From Cellvibrio sp. UBA7671 (GTDB lineage Bacteria > Pseudomonadota > Gammaproteobacteria > Pseudomonadales > Cellvibrionaceae), in the NCBI GenBank assembly GCA_002483145.1, contig DLHJ01000003.1, forward strand, positions 1-64,000: DNA of 64,000 bases, in the 5' to 3' direction. The stretch's first letter is position 1; each line of letters starts with the position of its first letter. The notes beneath the pieces were generated by a model. That model made no database searches and was not told where the DNA came from. It saw only the letters and a program-made list of their open reading frames with translations. The position numbers and the translations under genes are program-made. This document shows, piece after piece, positions 16,482 to 26,423 of this stretch.

Positions 16482-18176
16482 TTAAATAGCTGATTTGCCA
16501 ACCGCTGCAGCGGGTAAATCGTCGTAACTAACTGCGGGATCTGCAAACATTCGCTTAGCCAAAGTTGCACCTTTCAAACCCTGGATCGACAACGTGCACA
16601 GAAGCCCACCAATCATGGCGCCAACCACTCCGCAACCAAGCGCATCCTGCCCAGTTAGATAAAGCCCTGCTATCTGCGTTTTTGGACGCAACCAGGTTTG
16701 ATTGAAACGCTCGGGTGTGTGATCGAGGCCGTAAAGCTCTCCCCTGCCATAACGAGAAAACCAGTTGGTAGAAAGCGGAGTAGACACTTCGTAATAATCA
16801 ATTTTTCCACGCAATTGCGGTAATTTTTTATAAAGCTCTTCCAATAATTGTGCTGCAATTTTCTCCTTCAATGCGTCATATTCTTCACCTCTTTTTCCCC
16901 ATGCAGTGTCTTTCCATGATTCAAATATTTCATAACTGGTGGGTGCAACAATCTCAATAGTGGAAGTGCCTGGATAGCGACGCGCGTAACTTGGATCTTT
17001 AGTAGAAGGAAAAGAAATATAGACTAGCGGATATTCCCCTGTTGGATTTGCAAGAAAGCGCGCGACATTATCATCGTGATGCTCGTCTTGATAAATCCAG
17101 AAATTGGTATTGGGCAAATTCAACTCTTCAGTCGTGCCTTTCAGACCAATATAAAGACCAATATGCGGCATGGATTGATCCACTCGTTTACGTTGTTTTG
17201 CATAACCCGAACGCTTGACGCATTCTTCTGGCAACAACTTTTCAAATGTGTTGATCAAGCCGGCATTACTGATAATGGTGGTTGAGCGAATAACAGTTCC
17301 ATCCACCATACGCACACCAACAGCACGGTTTTTCTCAATTACTATTTCCTTAACATCAGCGTAGGTGAATACGTCGCCACCACTGCGTTGAATTATTGGA
17401 ATAATTTTTCGCGCTATTTCCGATGCACCGCCTACAGGATAAAAACCACCATTGATGTAGTGATTGGCAATCACGGAATGGGAAATAAAACTGGATTTTT
17501 TTGGTGGCACACCACAATCCCCCCACTGGCCTGTAATCGCGCCGATCAAGGCTTCATTTTTTGTCAGCCCGGACAATACACTGTACGTCGTTTTATTAAA
17601 CCAACGTGGCAGTATCATTTTCAGTGCACTACTTATAAAACGCGGGACAATTTTACTCACTGCATACATCTGCATCGCGATAGTCGCTTTATCCAACAAA
17701 CCAATGTAACGATCAATTGCATCCTCTTCTTCCGGAAAAGCATCTACAAATGTTTTACGAAAATTTTCTTTTCCGGCACGCAAATTTATTTCGCGCTTAT
17801 CAAGATAAAAACGATCGTAATTTTCATCCATTGATGACCAGGCGAGCTTGCCATCTGTAACATAGTCAAACAGCTTTCGTGGTAGCGACTCAGGTAAATT
17901 CATTTCACCAACGTAATGTACCCCCACTCCCCATTCATATCCATTGCGCGAATAACTATGTGTATAGCCCCCAGCCGTATAATGCTGCTCAAGCACTAAC
18001 ACTTTCTTTCCTTCTTTGGATAAACAAGCTGCTGTCGTCAAACCACCTATACCCGAGCCAATCACAATGGCATCGTAATTAGTGTCCAAACGACTCACAC
18101 GATAACGCCGGCCGACACGCACATCATTGGGACCGACATCAGAAGCCGCAGTAGATGTTGCAAAATTATTATTCAT
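16482..18176 (-). CDS. Phytoene desaturase/retinol saturase-type FAD oxidoreductase
   Basis: A 564-residue NAD(P)/FAD-dependent oxidoreductase. The dinucleotide-binding motif IVIGSGIGGLTTAACL is near residues 37-52, followed by VLVLEQHYTAGGYTHSYSRNGYEWGVGVHYVG, a pattern shared by all-trans-retinol 13,14-reductase and carotenoid isomerase/desaturase proteins. The C-terminus has LYLTGQDALGCGVVGAMIGG, the second FAD contact. No carotenoid genes (crtB, crtE) are nearby, so the substrate is open; in related bacteria such proteins may act on other polyenes or lipids. ATG 18176 is preferred because AAGGAG lies 7 bases upstream; an open frame continues 7 codons further. Confidence 0.8.
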   Translation of the reverse strand: MNNNFATSTAASDVGPNDVRVGRRYRVSRLDTNYDAIVIGSGIGGLTTAACLSKEGKKVLVLEQHYTAGGYTHSYSRNGYEWGVGVHYVGEMNLPESLPRKLFDYVTDGKLAWSSMDENYDRFYLDKREINLRAGKENFRKTFVDAFPEEEDAIDRYIGLLDKATIAMQMYAVSKIVPRFISSALKMILPRWFNKTTYSVLSGLTKNEALIGAITGQWGDCGVPPKKSSFISHSVIANHYINGGFYPVGGASEIARKIIPIIQRSGGDVFTYADVKEIVIEKNRAVGVRMVDGTVIRSTTIISNAGLINTFEKLLPEECVKRSGYAKQRKRVDQSMPHIGLYIGLKGTTEELNLPNTNFWIYQDEHHDDNVARFLANPTGEYPLVYISFPSTKDPSYARRYPGTSTIEIVAPTSYEIFESWKDTAWGKRGEEYDALKEKIAAQLLEELYKKLPQLRGKIDYYEVSTPLSTNWFSRYGRGELYGLDHTPERFNQTWLRPKTQIAGLYLTGQDALGCGVVGAMIGGLLCTLSIQGLKGATLAKRMFADPAVSYDDLPAAAVGKSAI

Positions 18177-18527
18177 AAACCTGCTCCTTGTAGCCACATT
18201 TAATTGGAGCTTTACTATATAGATTTTATGTGACGGCGGAAGGTAAAAGATGTTTGCGGGTGATTAATGTCACGTATGGATAAGTCAATTCGTAAATTTA
18301 AACGTCAATTTAAGAATGATAAAAAAATAATGCGGATTTGATTACAAAATTAGTTGAAGGATACGCCAAGCCACGAAAAATAATTGCACCTTTTTTACTG
18401 AAAGGCTGCGTGAACACTCTGACAATATCATCAAAGCGCGCGTCCGAATGAATTTCAATCCACAAACGAACGCGCGCAGGGGCGGAAAAATAATACGTTA
18501 ACAAGCCTCCTTTGTTACAACCCTAGG
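18177..18527. other. Intergenic region, no convincing gene
   Basis: The 351 bases between the oxidoreductase start and the end of the next - strand gene are AT-rich near 18240-18350. A 64-codon frame at 18310-18504 on the - strand has only a TTG start with a ribosome site that is too close, so I do not call it. The AT-rich part just upstream of 18176 probably holds the promoter of the oxidoreductase gene. Confidence 0.4.
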
Positions 18528-19091
18528 TTAGTGTGCGAGCAAACGAAATTCTTTGCGCAGTTCCCGCCAAACCTCCAGCCCTATGGCTAGAGCGATAGTC
18601 ATCACCACCGAATACACAATCATCACATAGGCATAGGGTGCAACATTGTTCCAGGGGCGCGCGATCCCCAGATAACATGAGTAGAGCCAAGACACGAGCG
18701 ATATCACAGCAGTGACAAGCACCAAAAACTGCGCCATGCGACTAGCACCAATAAAACCGGCGGGGGACGTTAACACGCGAAAACTGTAGTGGTGCAAAAA
18801 TAGTCCGTTGAGTGTCAGTATGCTTACGACGGTAAATTTAGCCCAGAGTTTTTGGTTCATTAGGTAAGCCGGATTATCCAGGTAGCCGATAGCCACTATC
18901 ACCAACCCTGAAACCCAGAGCACAACCAGTGCGAGCGTGACCAAACCGGAGTTGCGATGAAGATTCTCGATAGCGGCAGCATCCATCGCCCGCCCGCGCC
19001 ATTTGGCGAGCGCTATGTCTTGCACAAGGAGAACGCCGATGGCGAGGCAAGCGGCGATTAAATGAATGTAGACCAGGAGTGTTTTAAGCAT
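18528..19091 (-). CDS. Four-to-five-helix membrane protein, DUF2214-like
   Basis: A 187-residue polytopic membrane protein; hydrophobic segments lie near residues 3-24, 48-68, 82-102, 120-145 and 150-175. It opens MLKTLLVYIHLIAACLAIGVLL, with the first helix holding a His, as in DUF2214 and other small haem- or copper-linked membrane proteins. No signature proves a function. It is the first gene upstream of an empty stretch and is about 110 bases downstream of the esterase gene on the same strand. Confidence 0.55.
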   Translation of the reverse strand: MLKTLLVYIHLIAACLAIGVLLVQDIALAKWRGRAMDAAAIENLHRNSGLVTLALVVLWVSGLVIVAIGYLDNPAYLMNQKLWAKFTVVSILTLNGLFLHHYSFRVLTSPAGFIGASRMAQFLVLVTAVISLVSWLYSCYLGIARPWNNVAPYAYVMIVYSVVMTIALAIGLEVWRELRKEFRLLAH

Positions 19092-19203
19092 CGTCAGGTT
19101 CCTCTTTCGTTATTATTAAAACCGCCACCATTATCAATGGCTGTTTCCAGAGGATTTTTGATCTAGCGCAATAAAAACTATAAATGCTGCAATCCCAACA
19201 CGA

Positions 19204-20079
19204 TTATTTCGCGCTGGTCATATCCCGCTCCAAGCCACTTGGCCCGGCGGGTTTTTTAGGCTCCCATACCCAGATTAATCCGCGCACATAACCATCACCT
19301 TTGATGCCGGTGTGATCAAGCCCTTCCATCGCATAATTAAGCAACTCCAAACCCTGATATTTGCGTGCGGCCAGCTGTTTTTGAAAGTCGATGATTGGAT
19401 CGCGAAAGGCGGGATATTCAGTGGTGCCGTAGGAGATAAACATGCGTCCGTTTAAAGCTTTATGTTTTTTGGCATAGTGGCTATCCACTTTTACAAGCGC
19501 TTGTTTATCCCACTCTACCGCAGGGCTCAGGGCGATATAGCCGGAAAAAAAACCAGGTGCTTGATAGGCAGCAGTCAGCGTCAGCAATCCACCCAGTGAA
19601 TTGCCTGCAATCACGCGGTCGGTTTTTTCGCCGCGATATTGAGCTTCAATAAGCGGGGCAACTTCTTGCTGGATAAAATTCAAAAACAAATTCGCCTTAC
19701 CGGATTTTTCATCCACCGCAGTAAAGGTGTAATCAATGCGCCGTTCTTTACCGTAATCCGCAGTTGAAGGATAAGACAAGCCCACCATAATAAATTCAGG
19801 CACCTGGTTGTCATAAATTAAATTGCCATAGGTTGATACGAGCAGCGGCGTATCCCAGTAGGCATCAAGATAATAGAGGACGGGATATTTTTTAGCGGGA
19901 TTGGTTTTGTAGCTGGAGGGATAGACCACCACCAATTCGTGGTCTCGTCCGGTAATTTTTGAATGGATAGGAATAATTTCGGTGTTGTTTAATACAAACT
20001 GTTTATGGGCTTGCTGTGCAAAAGCGTGTGCTGTTATTCCTAGCAGCATGACCAACAGGAACACATATTTTTTATACAT
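19204..20079 (-). CDS. Secreted alpha/beta-hydrolase esterase (Fes/BesA/IroE-like)
   Basis: A 291-residue exported esterase. Signal peptide about residues 1-22 (ending AHAFAQ). The mature part has PVLYYLDAYWD, VGLSYP and the nucleophile elbow GNSLGG (Ser in the IAGNSLGGLLTL segment), and a C-terminal GLDHTGIKGDGYVRG with the likely catalytic His. This pattern is that of the esterase D / ferric-enterobactin esterase-like family, members of which also include polysaccharide acetyl or feruloyl esterases. No siderophore genes are near, so a carbohydrate or lipid ester is as likely. ATG 20079 is chosen because GAGG lies 5 bases upstream. Confidence 0.8.
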   Translation of the reverse strand: MYKKYVFLLVMLLGITAHAFAQQAHKQFVLNNTEIIPIHSKITGRDHELVVVYPSSYKTNPAKKYPVLYYLDAYWDTPLLVSTYGNLIYDNQVPEFIMVGLSYPSTADYGKERRIDYTFTAVDEKSGKANLFLNFIQQEVAPLIEAQYRGEKTDRVIAGNSLGGLLTLTAAYQAPGFFSGYIALSPAVEWDKQALVKVDSHYAKKHKALNGRMFISYGTTEYPAFRDPIIDFQKQLAARKYQGLELLNYAMEGLDHTGIKGDGYVRGLIWVWEPKKPAGPSGLERDMTSAK

Positions 20080-20148
20080 AGACACCTCGTTTTAAATTTA
20101 TATTGATTCTGGTGTGCTTGACCTATTTATCTACCCCAATTAAGTCAA

Positions 20149-20730
20149 TCAAGGCTTATTGTATAACTCCCAAGTCTCCTGCTTTTTCTTCTCGCTCTTA
20201 CGCAGCAACACATAGGTTGCACCGAGCCAACCGTGACGTTTTTGCGCTGAATGGAATGCCATAACTTCATCCAGCTGCGGCAACCAATGCGCCACACAAC
20301 TTTTAAGCTGTGCTGGCTGCTCCCGCCCTTCCCCTTTACCGTGCGTGATTAGGGCGCAGCGAATGTCATGTGTCATGCAATCCTTAACAAATTGAAATAC
20401 CGCGCTACGCGCCTGCTCGATGGTCATATTGTGCAGATCGAGCCGAGCATCAATCTGATATTTGCCCATACGCAGACTGCGGTAAACGCCGTGCTGCACA
20501 CCATCTCGTTTAAACTCAACAACCGCTAACGGATCAAGCGGCTCTATGTATTCACCTGAGAGGAAATTTTTGTCTTTCGCAAGCTCGGCAGTCGCCGCTT
20601 TGCGCCGGGTTTCTACGCTGGTTTTATCCAGGTGCGGGGATGCCAGGGTGACTTTTTCTTCCACTTTGATGGGTTTTACATCCTTCATTTGTTGAAGGAA
20701 AAGATCAGCATCGGGGGTTTTATTGGTCAT
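20149..20730 (-). CDS. Smr-domain protein, SmrA-like
   Basis: A 193-residue cytoplasmic protein. The N-terminal part (FLQQMKDVKPIKVEEKV) is a typical leader of proteobacterial SmrA/SmrB proteins. The Smr domain (about 105-190) contains LDLHNMTIEQARSAV and ALITHGKGEG and ends near HGWLGATYVLL, the usual nuclease-fold motifs. Smr domains are nucleases; E. coli SmrB cleaves mRNA at collided ribosomes, whereas SmrA's role is less clear. The open frame extends upstream to 20799, but the family start fits ATG 20730. Transcribed alone. Confidence 0.85.
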   Translation of the reverse strand: MTNKTPDADLFLQQMKDVKPIKVEEKVTLASPHLDKTSVETRRKAATAELAKDKNFLSGEYIEPLDPLAVVEFKRDGVQHGVYRSLRMGKYQIDARLDLHNMTIEQARSAVFQFVKDCMTHDIRCALITHGKGEGREQPAQLKSCVAHWLPQLDEVMAFHSAQKRHGWLGATYVLLRKSEKKKQETWELYNKP

Positions 20731-20852
20731 AAAAATAGACTGGAACAAAAAGATCGGGGGTAGAATTGTGCAGGATTTGGCGCTGAACTGGTAGCGCAAA
20801 TTACCCGGAGCAGTGTAGGCAGCACATATCGCGATATGCGCTGCCTCCCACC

Positions 20853-22361
20853 TTAAAGGCGGGTGTTGCTGACAAACGCAATCTGGGAGCCGTCGGGCGA
20901 CCAGCTGGGCACATTGATACTGCCCTGCCCGCCATACACATAAGCGATAATTTCCGGATCACCACCCTCCGCTGGCATTTCGCGCAGATACACATGGCGA
21001 TAGAAAGGATGATCACCTGGATCTATATCATCCATGTAACTCAGAAAAACAATTTTCTTACCGTCAGGCGATACATGTGGAAACCAATTGTTGTGATTGT
21101 CGAAAGTGAGCTGCTGTTGATTGCTACCATCCGCGTGCATGCGCCAAAGCTGCATCATGCCCGTGCGATTGGAATTGAAATAAATATATTTGCCGTCAGG
21201 GCTGAATTCGGAGCCATCATCCAGAGTGGGCGTGTCGGTCAATTGAGTCTCTTTGCCCGTTTTAATATCGACACTGTAAATATCGTATTGCCCCTTACGT
21301 TCGCCGGTAAAAATTAAGGATTTATCATCCGGCGAAAAACCATGCAGGTAAGAATGACCAGCACCTTTGGCAGTAATGCGCGTAGGCTTTTTGGAGCCTG
21401 TTATCGGCAGGGTATAAATCGTCGAGTGATTATTTTCGTCGGCAACGTGATGGCTAATACCAATTAATTTACCACTCCAGGAAAGCACGTGATCGTTATT
21501 ATTGTTGTTCGCAAAACCCGATTCCAGCACCGTGCTTTTGCCGCTTTTGATATCGAAATTAAATAATAAACCTTTGGAATTATAAATCAGCGTTTTACCG
21601 TCCTGCGTCCAATTGGGAGCCTGAATCGAATCGGACGAGCGATACACAATGCGCCGATTTTTGGTTTTCATATCCATAATTTCCAGATTACTGCCAATGT
21701 AATCTTTATAGGGGCGAAAATCTTTTGCGGCGGGAAGGATAATTCTTACATTGGAGAAAACGGCTGTCTCTACTGCATCGGGATTGTGTGCGCACAGACT
21801 TAGACCTGCATAAATTTTTTCACCGAGTTTGATATTGGAAACTGAGGTCACCTGAAACGGCTGCCCCATTTTTGCTGCGCTCATAATATAGGTATCGCCA
21901 CGGCGCTCCAGCTGAATCACATCGGGAGCTTTGATCGCCATCGGATACTCTTGCGTATCACCGCCCGCGCTCGCGCGAAATTGCAAAGAGGTTAGACCAT
22001 CACCGTGCACTGTTGCATGAACATTGGGTGAGCCCGTATCGAGACTGGTGCGTAAATTCCAACCCACTTTTCGATGCGGATCGACACCTGTTCCCTCAAA
22101 AGCAACATGGGCACGCAAAATAAAATCGCCCGTCAGTTGGGTGTAGGCGTAATGTAATTCGTCTTCGCCCACCCACATGTTTTTACCCGAACCACTCATG
22201 CGATATTGCTGGGAAGCTGGATCATAGATCGCGGCGCCCTTGTGTTTGACTGCGCCTATATCACTGCTGGCAGAAAATTGACCAATGGATCCTGCACAAG
22301 CAAATAAAGGAGGTAAAAACCAGAGCATAACAATCACCCATAGCTTGGCTATTCTTATCAT
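20853..22361 (-). CDS. Exported LamG-like plus TolB/PD40 beta-propeller protein
   Basis: A 502-residue exported protein. The signal peptide (about 1-22) ends FACAG. Residues about 30-200 resemble a concanavalin-like (laminin G/DUF1349-type) domain (FILRAHVAFEG, KVGWNLRTSLDTGSPNV). Residues about 215-500 hold five or six PD40/TolB-type blades, each with an SPDG turn (FSPDDKSLIFTG, FSPDGKYIYFNS, VSPDGKKIVFLS, WSPDGSQIAFVS). Such propellers bind other proteins or small ligands; the combined architecture occurs in Bacteroidetes and Cellvibrio secretomes, function unknown. ATG 22361 is preferred over the GTG just before because AGGGG is then 6 bases upstream. Confidence 0.75.
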   Translation of the reverse strand: MIRIAKLWVIVMLWFLPPLFACAGSIGQFSASSDIGAVKHKGAAIYDPASQQYRMSGSGKNMWVGEDELHYAYTQLTGDFILRAHVAFEGTGVDPHRKVGWNLRTSLDTGSPNVHATVHGDGLTSLQFRASAGGDTQEYPMAIKAPDVIQLERRGDTYIMSAAKMGQPFQVTSVSNIKLGEKIYAGLSLCAHNPDAVETAVFSNVRIILPAAKDFRPYKDYIGSNLEIMDMKTKNRRIVYRSSDSIQAPNWTQDGKTLIYNSKGLLFNFDIKSGKSTVLESGFANNNNNDHVLSWSGKLIGISHHVADENNHSTIYTLPITGSKKPTRITAKGAGHSYLHGFSPDDKSLIFTGERKGQYDIYSVDIKTGKETQLTDTPTLDDGSEFSPDGKYIYFNSNRTGMMQLWRMHADGSNQQQLTFDNHNNWFPHVSPDGKKIVFLSYMDDIDPGDHPFYRHVYLREMPAEGGDPEIIAYVYGGQGSINVPSWSPDGSQIAFVSNTRL

Positions 22362-22519
22362 CACTATCCCCTCAGTGCAAAACGGTCGCCGATTAGCTTA
22401 CAGATACTGCTCTACTTTTCCTCTACTACTGAAACCTTTTACCGATTTTTACCCTAAGGCCTCATTTTTTGTTGATGGGAATTTCATGAGATTAAAGTGC
22501 ACTTACTAATAAAAAATTC

Positions 22520-22553
22520 CATAAAAAAAGGATGCAATTTCTTGCATCCTTTT
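22520..22553 (-). terminator. Rho-independent terminator of acs
   Basis: On the - strand a 12-bp stem (AAAAGGATGCAA/TTGCATCCTTTT) with a four-base loop is followed by seven T. It lies about 35 bases beyond the acs stop codon. Confidence 0.85.
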
Positions 22554-22587
22554 GAGCTATGACTCGCATATTTACAATAGTGCGAAA

Positions 22588-24525
22588 TTATTTATTTGCG
22601 CGATTCTCAATTAACTCATTTACCACCGCCGGATCGGCCAGAGTTGAAGTATCGCCTAGCGAATCCAATTCATTCGCGGCAATTTTGCGCAGAATACGAC
22701 GCATGATTTTTCCGGAGCGGGTTTTCGGTAAACCCGGTGCCCACTGGATTACATCCGGACGCGCGATAGCGCCAATCTCTTTTACCACTAACGCCAGCAA
22801 TTCTTTTTTCAACTCATCGCTTGGCTGCTCGCCCGCCATCAAAGTGACATAAGCGTAAATGCCCTGACCTTTGATATCGTGCGGATAGCCAACCACTGCG
22901 GCCTCGGCAACCTTATCGTGCAACACCAATGCGCTTTCCACTTCGGCCGTGCCCATACGGTGACCAGACACGTTGATTACATCGTCTACGCGGCCGGTGA
23001 TCCAGTAATAGCCATCGGCATCGCGGCGCGCGCCGTCGCCGGTGAAGTAGTAGCCAGGATAAGTGCTGTAATAGGTGTCTATACAGCGCTGGTGATCGCC
23101 ATACACGGTGCGGATCTGACTTGGCCAAGCGGCCTTAATGCATAGATTGCCCTCGCCTGCACCTACCACCTCCTTGCCTTCCGCATCCAGCAATACCGGC
23201 TGCACACCAAAGAAGGGGACAGTGGCCGAGCCGGGTTTGAGGTCGATCGCACCAGGTAATGGGGTAAGCATGTGCGCGCCGGTTTCGGTTTGCCACCAGG
23301 TATCCATAATCGGGCAGCGGCTATCGCCGATCACTCGGTAGTACCACTCCCATGCTTCGGGGTTGATCGGTTCACCTACGCTGCCGAGTATTTTTAAACT
23401 GGCGCGCGAGGTCTTGGTGACGTAGTCATTGCCTGCGCCCATTAATGCGCGAATCGCTGTCGGTGCGGTATAGAAGCTATTGACGCCGTGCTTATCGATG
23501 ACCTGCCAGCAGCGGGAAGCATCGGGGTAAGTGGGCACACCTTCAAACATTAGCGTGGTTGCGCCATTGGTGAGCGGGCCGTAGACGATATAGCTGTGGC
23601 CGGTCACCCAACCTACGTCGGCGGTACACCAGTAAACATCGCCCTCGTGATAATCGAACACGTACTTGTGAGTCATGGCAGCTTGCAGCAGGTAGCCACC
23701 GGTAGTGTGCAATACGCCTTTGGGTTTGCCGGTTGAGCCGGAGGTGTAGAGGATAAACAGCGGATCTTCGGAATCCATGACTTCAGGTTCGCAATCATTT
23801 GCCTGACGCTCGACGAGATCCTCGTACCAGAAATCGCGCTTTTCATCCCAAGCGATATCGCCACCGGTGCGCTTGACCACTATGCAGGTATGGACGCCGG
23901 GGCATTGTGCCAATGCGATATCAGCATTCTTTTTCAGTGGGACGCGCTTGCCGCCACGCAGGCCCTCATCAGAAGTAATTACAACCTGACATTCCGCATC
24001 CTGGATGCGGTCTTTTAATGCTTCGGGCGAGAAGCCTCCGAATACGATTGAGTGAATTGCGCCGATACGGGTACAGGCGAGCATGGCATAAGCAGCTTCC
24101 GGGATCATCGGCATGTAGATGCATACGCGATCACCCTTTTTCACGCCGCGTTCGCGCAGGGCATTAGCGAGGCGACAGACTTGATCGTGCAATTCTTGAT
24201 AGGTAATAAATTGGTCTTCGGAAGGGTCATCGCCTTCCCAAATAATGGCGGTTTGGTTGGCGCGGGCGGGCAAATGACGGTCGATACAGTTAACGCTGAC
24301 GTTCAGTTTGCCATCGATAAACCAGCTCACTTCGCCTTTGCGCAAATCGCTTTTGGTCACTTGTGACCAGGGTTGCTGCCAGGTCAGGAAGGTTTTTGCC
24401 TGCTCCGCCCAGAAAGTGTCGGGGGCATTGATCGATTGGTCGTACATTTCCTTATAGCGCGCCAGATTGATCGCTGCCTTGGATTTGAAGCTTTCAGGAA
24501 CCGGATACAGATGTACTTCTGACAT
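22588..24525 (-). CDS. acs: Acetyl-CoA synthetase
   Basis: Activates acetate to acetyl-CoA via acetyl-AMP. The 645-residue length is normal. Key motifs: the AMP-binding loop [17 protein letters not shown] (about 260-277), the GQTETG-like segment [32 protein letters not shown], and the C-terminal acetylation-site motif TRSGKIMRR (regulatory Lys in SGK). The gene is read alone, with its own terminator. Upstream, at 24649-24666, is a LacI-type palindrome, about 125 bases before the ATG, which may place acs under control of a sugar-responsive repressor (see findings). Acetate released from chitin-derived GlcNAc would be a natural substrate. Confidence 0.97.
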   Translation of the reverse strand: MSEVHLYPVPESFKSKAAINLARYKEMYDQSINAPDTFWAEQAKTFLTWQQPWSQVTKSDLRKGEVSWFIDGKLNVSVNCIDRHLPARANQTAIIWEGDDPSEDQFITYQELHDQVCRLANALRERGVKKGDRVCIYMPMIPEAAYAMLACTRIGAIHSIVFGGFSPEALKDRIQDAECQVVITSDEGLRGGKRVPLKKNADIALAQCPGVHTCIVVKRTGGDIAWDEKRDFWYEDLVERQANDCEPEVMDSEDPLFILYTSGSTGKPKGVLHTTGGYLLQAAMTHKYVFDYHEGDVYWCTADVGWVTGHSYIVYGPLTNGATTLMFEGVPTYPDASRCWQVIDKHGVNSFYTAPTAIRALMGAGNDYVTKTSRASLKILGSVGEPINPEAWEWYYRVIGDSRCPIMDTWWQTETGAHMLTPLPGAIDLKPGSATVPFFGVQPVLLDAEGKEVVGAGEGNLCIKAAWPSQIRTVYGDHQRCIDTYYSTYPGYYFTGDGARRDADGYYWITGRVDDVINVSGHRMGTAEVESALVLHDKVAEAAVVGYPHDIKGQGIYAYVTLMAGEQPSDELKKELLALVVKEIGAIARPDVIQWAPGLPKTRSGKIMRRILRKIAANELDSLGDTSTLADPAVVNELIENRANK

Positions 24526-24648
24526 GGTTTTATCTCACTGCCGTTATCTTGTTATTGATCGAAAGGGTAGCGACGGATGAAATTGGTGACGCGCAACATC
24601 CACGCTGTGAACTGGGGTCAAGCTTAGCAGGATTGGAGCTAAAAGCTC

Positions 24649-24666
24649 AATGACAACGTTGTCCAA
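24649..24666. promoter_or_regulatory. LacI-type operator-like palindrome upstream of acs
   Basis: GACAACGTTGTC (24652-24663) is a perfect 12-base palindrome with a central CG, in the context AATGACAACGTTGTCCAA. This is the form of LacI-family operators, and from memory it resembles the NagR operators described in chitin-using Alteromonadales. A close relative lies upstream of the chitinase gene at 55592-55607. Binding is an inference. Confidence 0.45.
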
Positions 24667-24727
24667 AACAGTGCGAAAAGTGTAAATTTCGCACTGCAAT
24701 GAAGCGTAAAAATGAAAAACTTATCCA

Positions 24728-24946
24728 TTAGGGTTTCTTGAGACCCGGCCCTTCGCGATCCAGGCGCTCCAGCTCTTTTGCGTAGGCATCTATATCCTCC
24801 CAGTCAAACGCAGTACCGGCATTGATATGATCAGGATGGAGCGCACGTGCCTTGGCATTTTCTTGCAGCGTGTGTTCTTTTTCAGGCTCACCATCAACCT
24901 GCAAATCGTCAAAGCGCTTGAGAATATCGTCTGCTTTAGTGGTCAT
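24728..24946 (-). CDS. Small acidic hypothetical protein, 72 codons
   Basis: A 72-residue hydrophilic, charged protein beginning MTTKADDILKRFDDLQVDG and ending in a helical, acidic segment (DIDAYAKELERLDREG). GGAG lies 8 bases before ATG 24946; an open frame runs 11 codons further upstream without a better site. It sits between acs and panD with its own spacing and is followed closely upstream by the panD terminator. No family recognised; function unknown. Confidence 0.6.
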   Translation of the reverse strand: MTTKADDILKRFDDLQVDGEPEKEHTLQENAKARALHPDHINAGTAFDWEDIDAYAKELERLDREGPGLKKP

Positions 24947-24977
24947 ATACCTACTCCAGTGACACAGTAAATACAAC

Positions 24978-25005
24978 AAAAAAAGGGCCGCATCGCGACC
25001 CTTTT
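24978..25005 (-). terminator. Terminator after panD
   Basis: On the - strand AAAAGGG...CCCTTTTTTT with an imperfect GC inner stem forms a hairpin followed by a T-run, about 20 bases after the panD stop. Confidence 0.75.
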
Positions 25006-25024
25006 CAATCCCGCCATCCAGACC

Positions 25025-25405
25025 CTACGCGACTTGCATAGGAATCGTATTGGACGTGCGATTCACGGTGTTATCTTCATTGAGATACACCAACTTCGGT
25101 TTGTGGTTGATCAGCTCAGCCTCGGTGAAATGGCCATAAGTCGCAATAATCACTCGATCGCCCACTGCCACTTTACGCGCTGCCGCACCGTTCATCGAGA
25201 AAGTACCTGAACCGGGCTCAGCAAGAATGATATAGGTGTGAAAGCGCTCGCCGTTGTTCACGTTGTAGATATCGATTTGCTCGAATTCGCGCATGCCGGC
25301 AAGGGCAACCAAATTGGCATCGATCGCACAGGAACCGTCATACCACAGCTCCGCCTGGGTGACTTTGGCCATGTGCAACTTGGCTTTGAGCATATGTGAA
25401 AGCAT
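25025..25405 (-). CDS. panD: Aspartate 1-decarboxylase PanD
   Basis: Makes beta-alanine from aspartate for pantothenate synthesis. It is a 126-residue pyruvoyl enzyme; the self-cleavage site Gly-Ser lies in YDGSCAID (Ser25 becomes the pyruvoyl group), and Tyr58-type and Lys9 residues (KAKLHMAK) are present. [12 protein letters not shown] is the usual C-terminal segment. It lies 39 bases downstream of panC on the same strand, so panC-panD form a unit. PanB is not in the window. Confidence 0.96.
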   Translation of the reverse strand: MLSHMLKAKLHMAKVTQAELWYDGSCAIDANLVALAGMREFEQIDIYNVNNGERFHTYIILAEPGSGTFSMNGAAARKVAVGDRVIIATYGHFTEAELINHKPKLVYLNEDNTVNRTSNTIPMQVA

Positions 25406-25444
25406 GGAATCCTCCGGGGAATCACTTGTGTAGCCTGCTAAAAA

Positions 25445-26296
25445 TTAGCCCAGCACTACAGAAACGTTGTCAATTAACCGCGCGCCTTGCGTGTACATGG
25501 CGCCGAGTATAGTGATCTCCCGATCATCGTGTGCCGCCATTTCCAGAGTGCGGCTATTGCAAATACTGATGTAGTCCACCCGAAACCCGGCCGCTTCAAT
25601 CTGCGTACGCGCTTCGTCCACCAGTACCGTAAAATCACGGCGACCATCAGTTATCGCCTGCTTGATCGCATTCAAACTGCGGTTGAGTACCGCCACTTTC
25701 GGGCGCTCATCCGGGGTAATAAACCCATTGCGCGAGCTCATCGCCAAACCATCGGTTTCGCGGAAGATCTCACCGGCAGTGATTTTAATCGGAATACACA
25801 GGTCTTCCACCATCCGGCGAATCACCGCCAACTGCTGGAAGTCCTTGATCCCGAACACCGCTTCATCCGGCTGCACAATATTAAACAACTTGGTGACTAC
25901 GGTTGTCACGCCCTCAAAATGACCGGGGCGGCTCGCACCGCAGAGTACGTCGGTCATGGTCGGCACAATTACACGAGTCTGCTCGGCCATACCATTGGGG
26001 TAGATTTCTTTTTCATCGGGGCAGAACAGGTAATTACAACCCACGGCCTCCAATTTGGCCGAATCCGCTGCGAGGGTGCGCGGGTATTTATCCCAGTCTT
26101 CGTTCAAGCCAAATTGCAGCGGATTGACGAAAATACTGGCCACAACAATATCGCAGCTGCGCTGGGCGATTTTCACCAACTCGATATGGGCATTGTGCAG
26201 GTTGCCCATAGTCGGCACAAATCCGATACGTTTACCGGCTTTGCGCTCGGCGGCCAAGGCTTCACGAAGGGAGTGGATATGGTGAAAAACCTGCAT
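25445..26296 (-). CDS. panC: Pantothenate synthetase PanC
   Basis: Joins pantoate and beta-alanine with ATP to give pantothenate. The 283-residue protein has [17 protein letters not shown] with the HIGH-like nucleotide motif (here HNAH), [33 protein letters not shown] and the KMSKS-like [12 protein letters not shown] 26296 is preferred over ATG 26302 because GAGG is then at 7 bases and the length matches the family. Operon with panD. In many gammaproteobacteria panB precedes panC; here the upstream gene is a MOSC protein on the same strand, about 120 bases away. Confidence 0.96.
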   Translation of the reverse strand: MQVFHHIHSLREALAAERKAGKRIGFVPTMGNLHNAHIELVKIAQRSCDIVVASIFVNPLQFGLNEDWDKYPRTLAADSAKLEAVGCNYLFCPDEKEIYPNGMAEQTRVIVPTMTDVLCGASRPGHFEGVTTVVTKLFNIVQPDEAVFGIKDFQQLAVIRRMVEDLCIPIKITAGEIFRETDGLAMSSRNGFITPDERPKVAVLNRSLNAIKQAITDGRRDFTVLVDEARTQIEAAGFRVDYISICNSRTLEMAAHDDREITILGAMYTQGARLIDNVSVVLG

Positions 26297-26423
26297 ATTC
26301 ATGCCTCAAACTGCCCTTGAAATAGGCTTGGATTCGGGCGCGCGATCATACACGGTCAGGATGGAGAAGTACATTTTAAGATCAAAAATTGACCAAGCTT
26401 TCCACGCGAGTCAATTTACCTTA

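Noticed and set aside
18310..18504. 64-codon frame on the - strand after the oxidoreductase gene
   Set aside because: Only a TTG start, with the ribosome-like sequence too close to it; composition does not look coding.
25487..26320. 277-codon + strand frame opposite panC
   Set aside because: Mirror of the panC coding region; panC is strongly supported, so this is a shadow frame.
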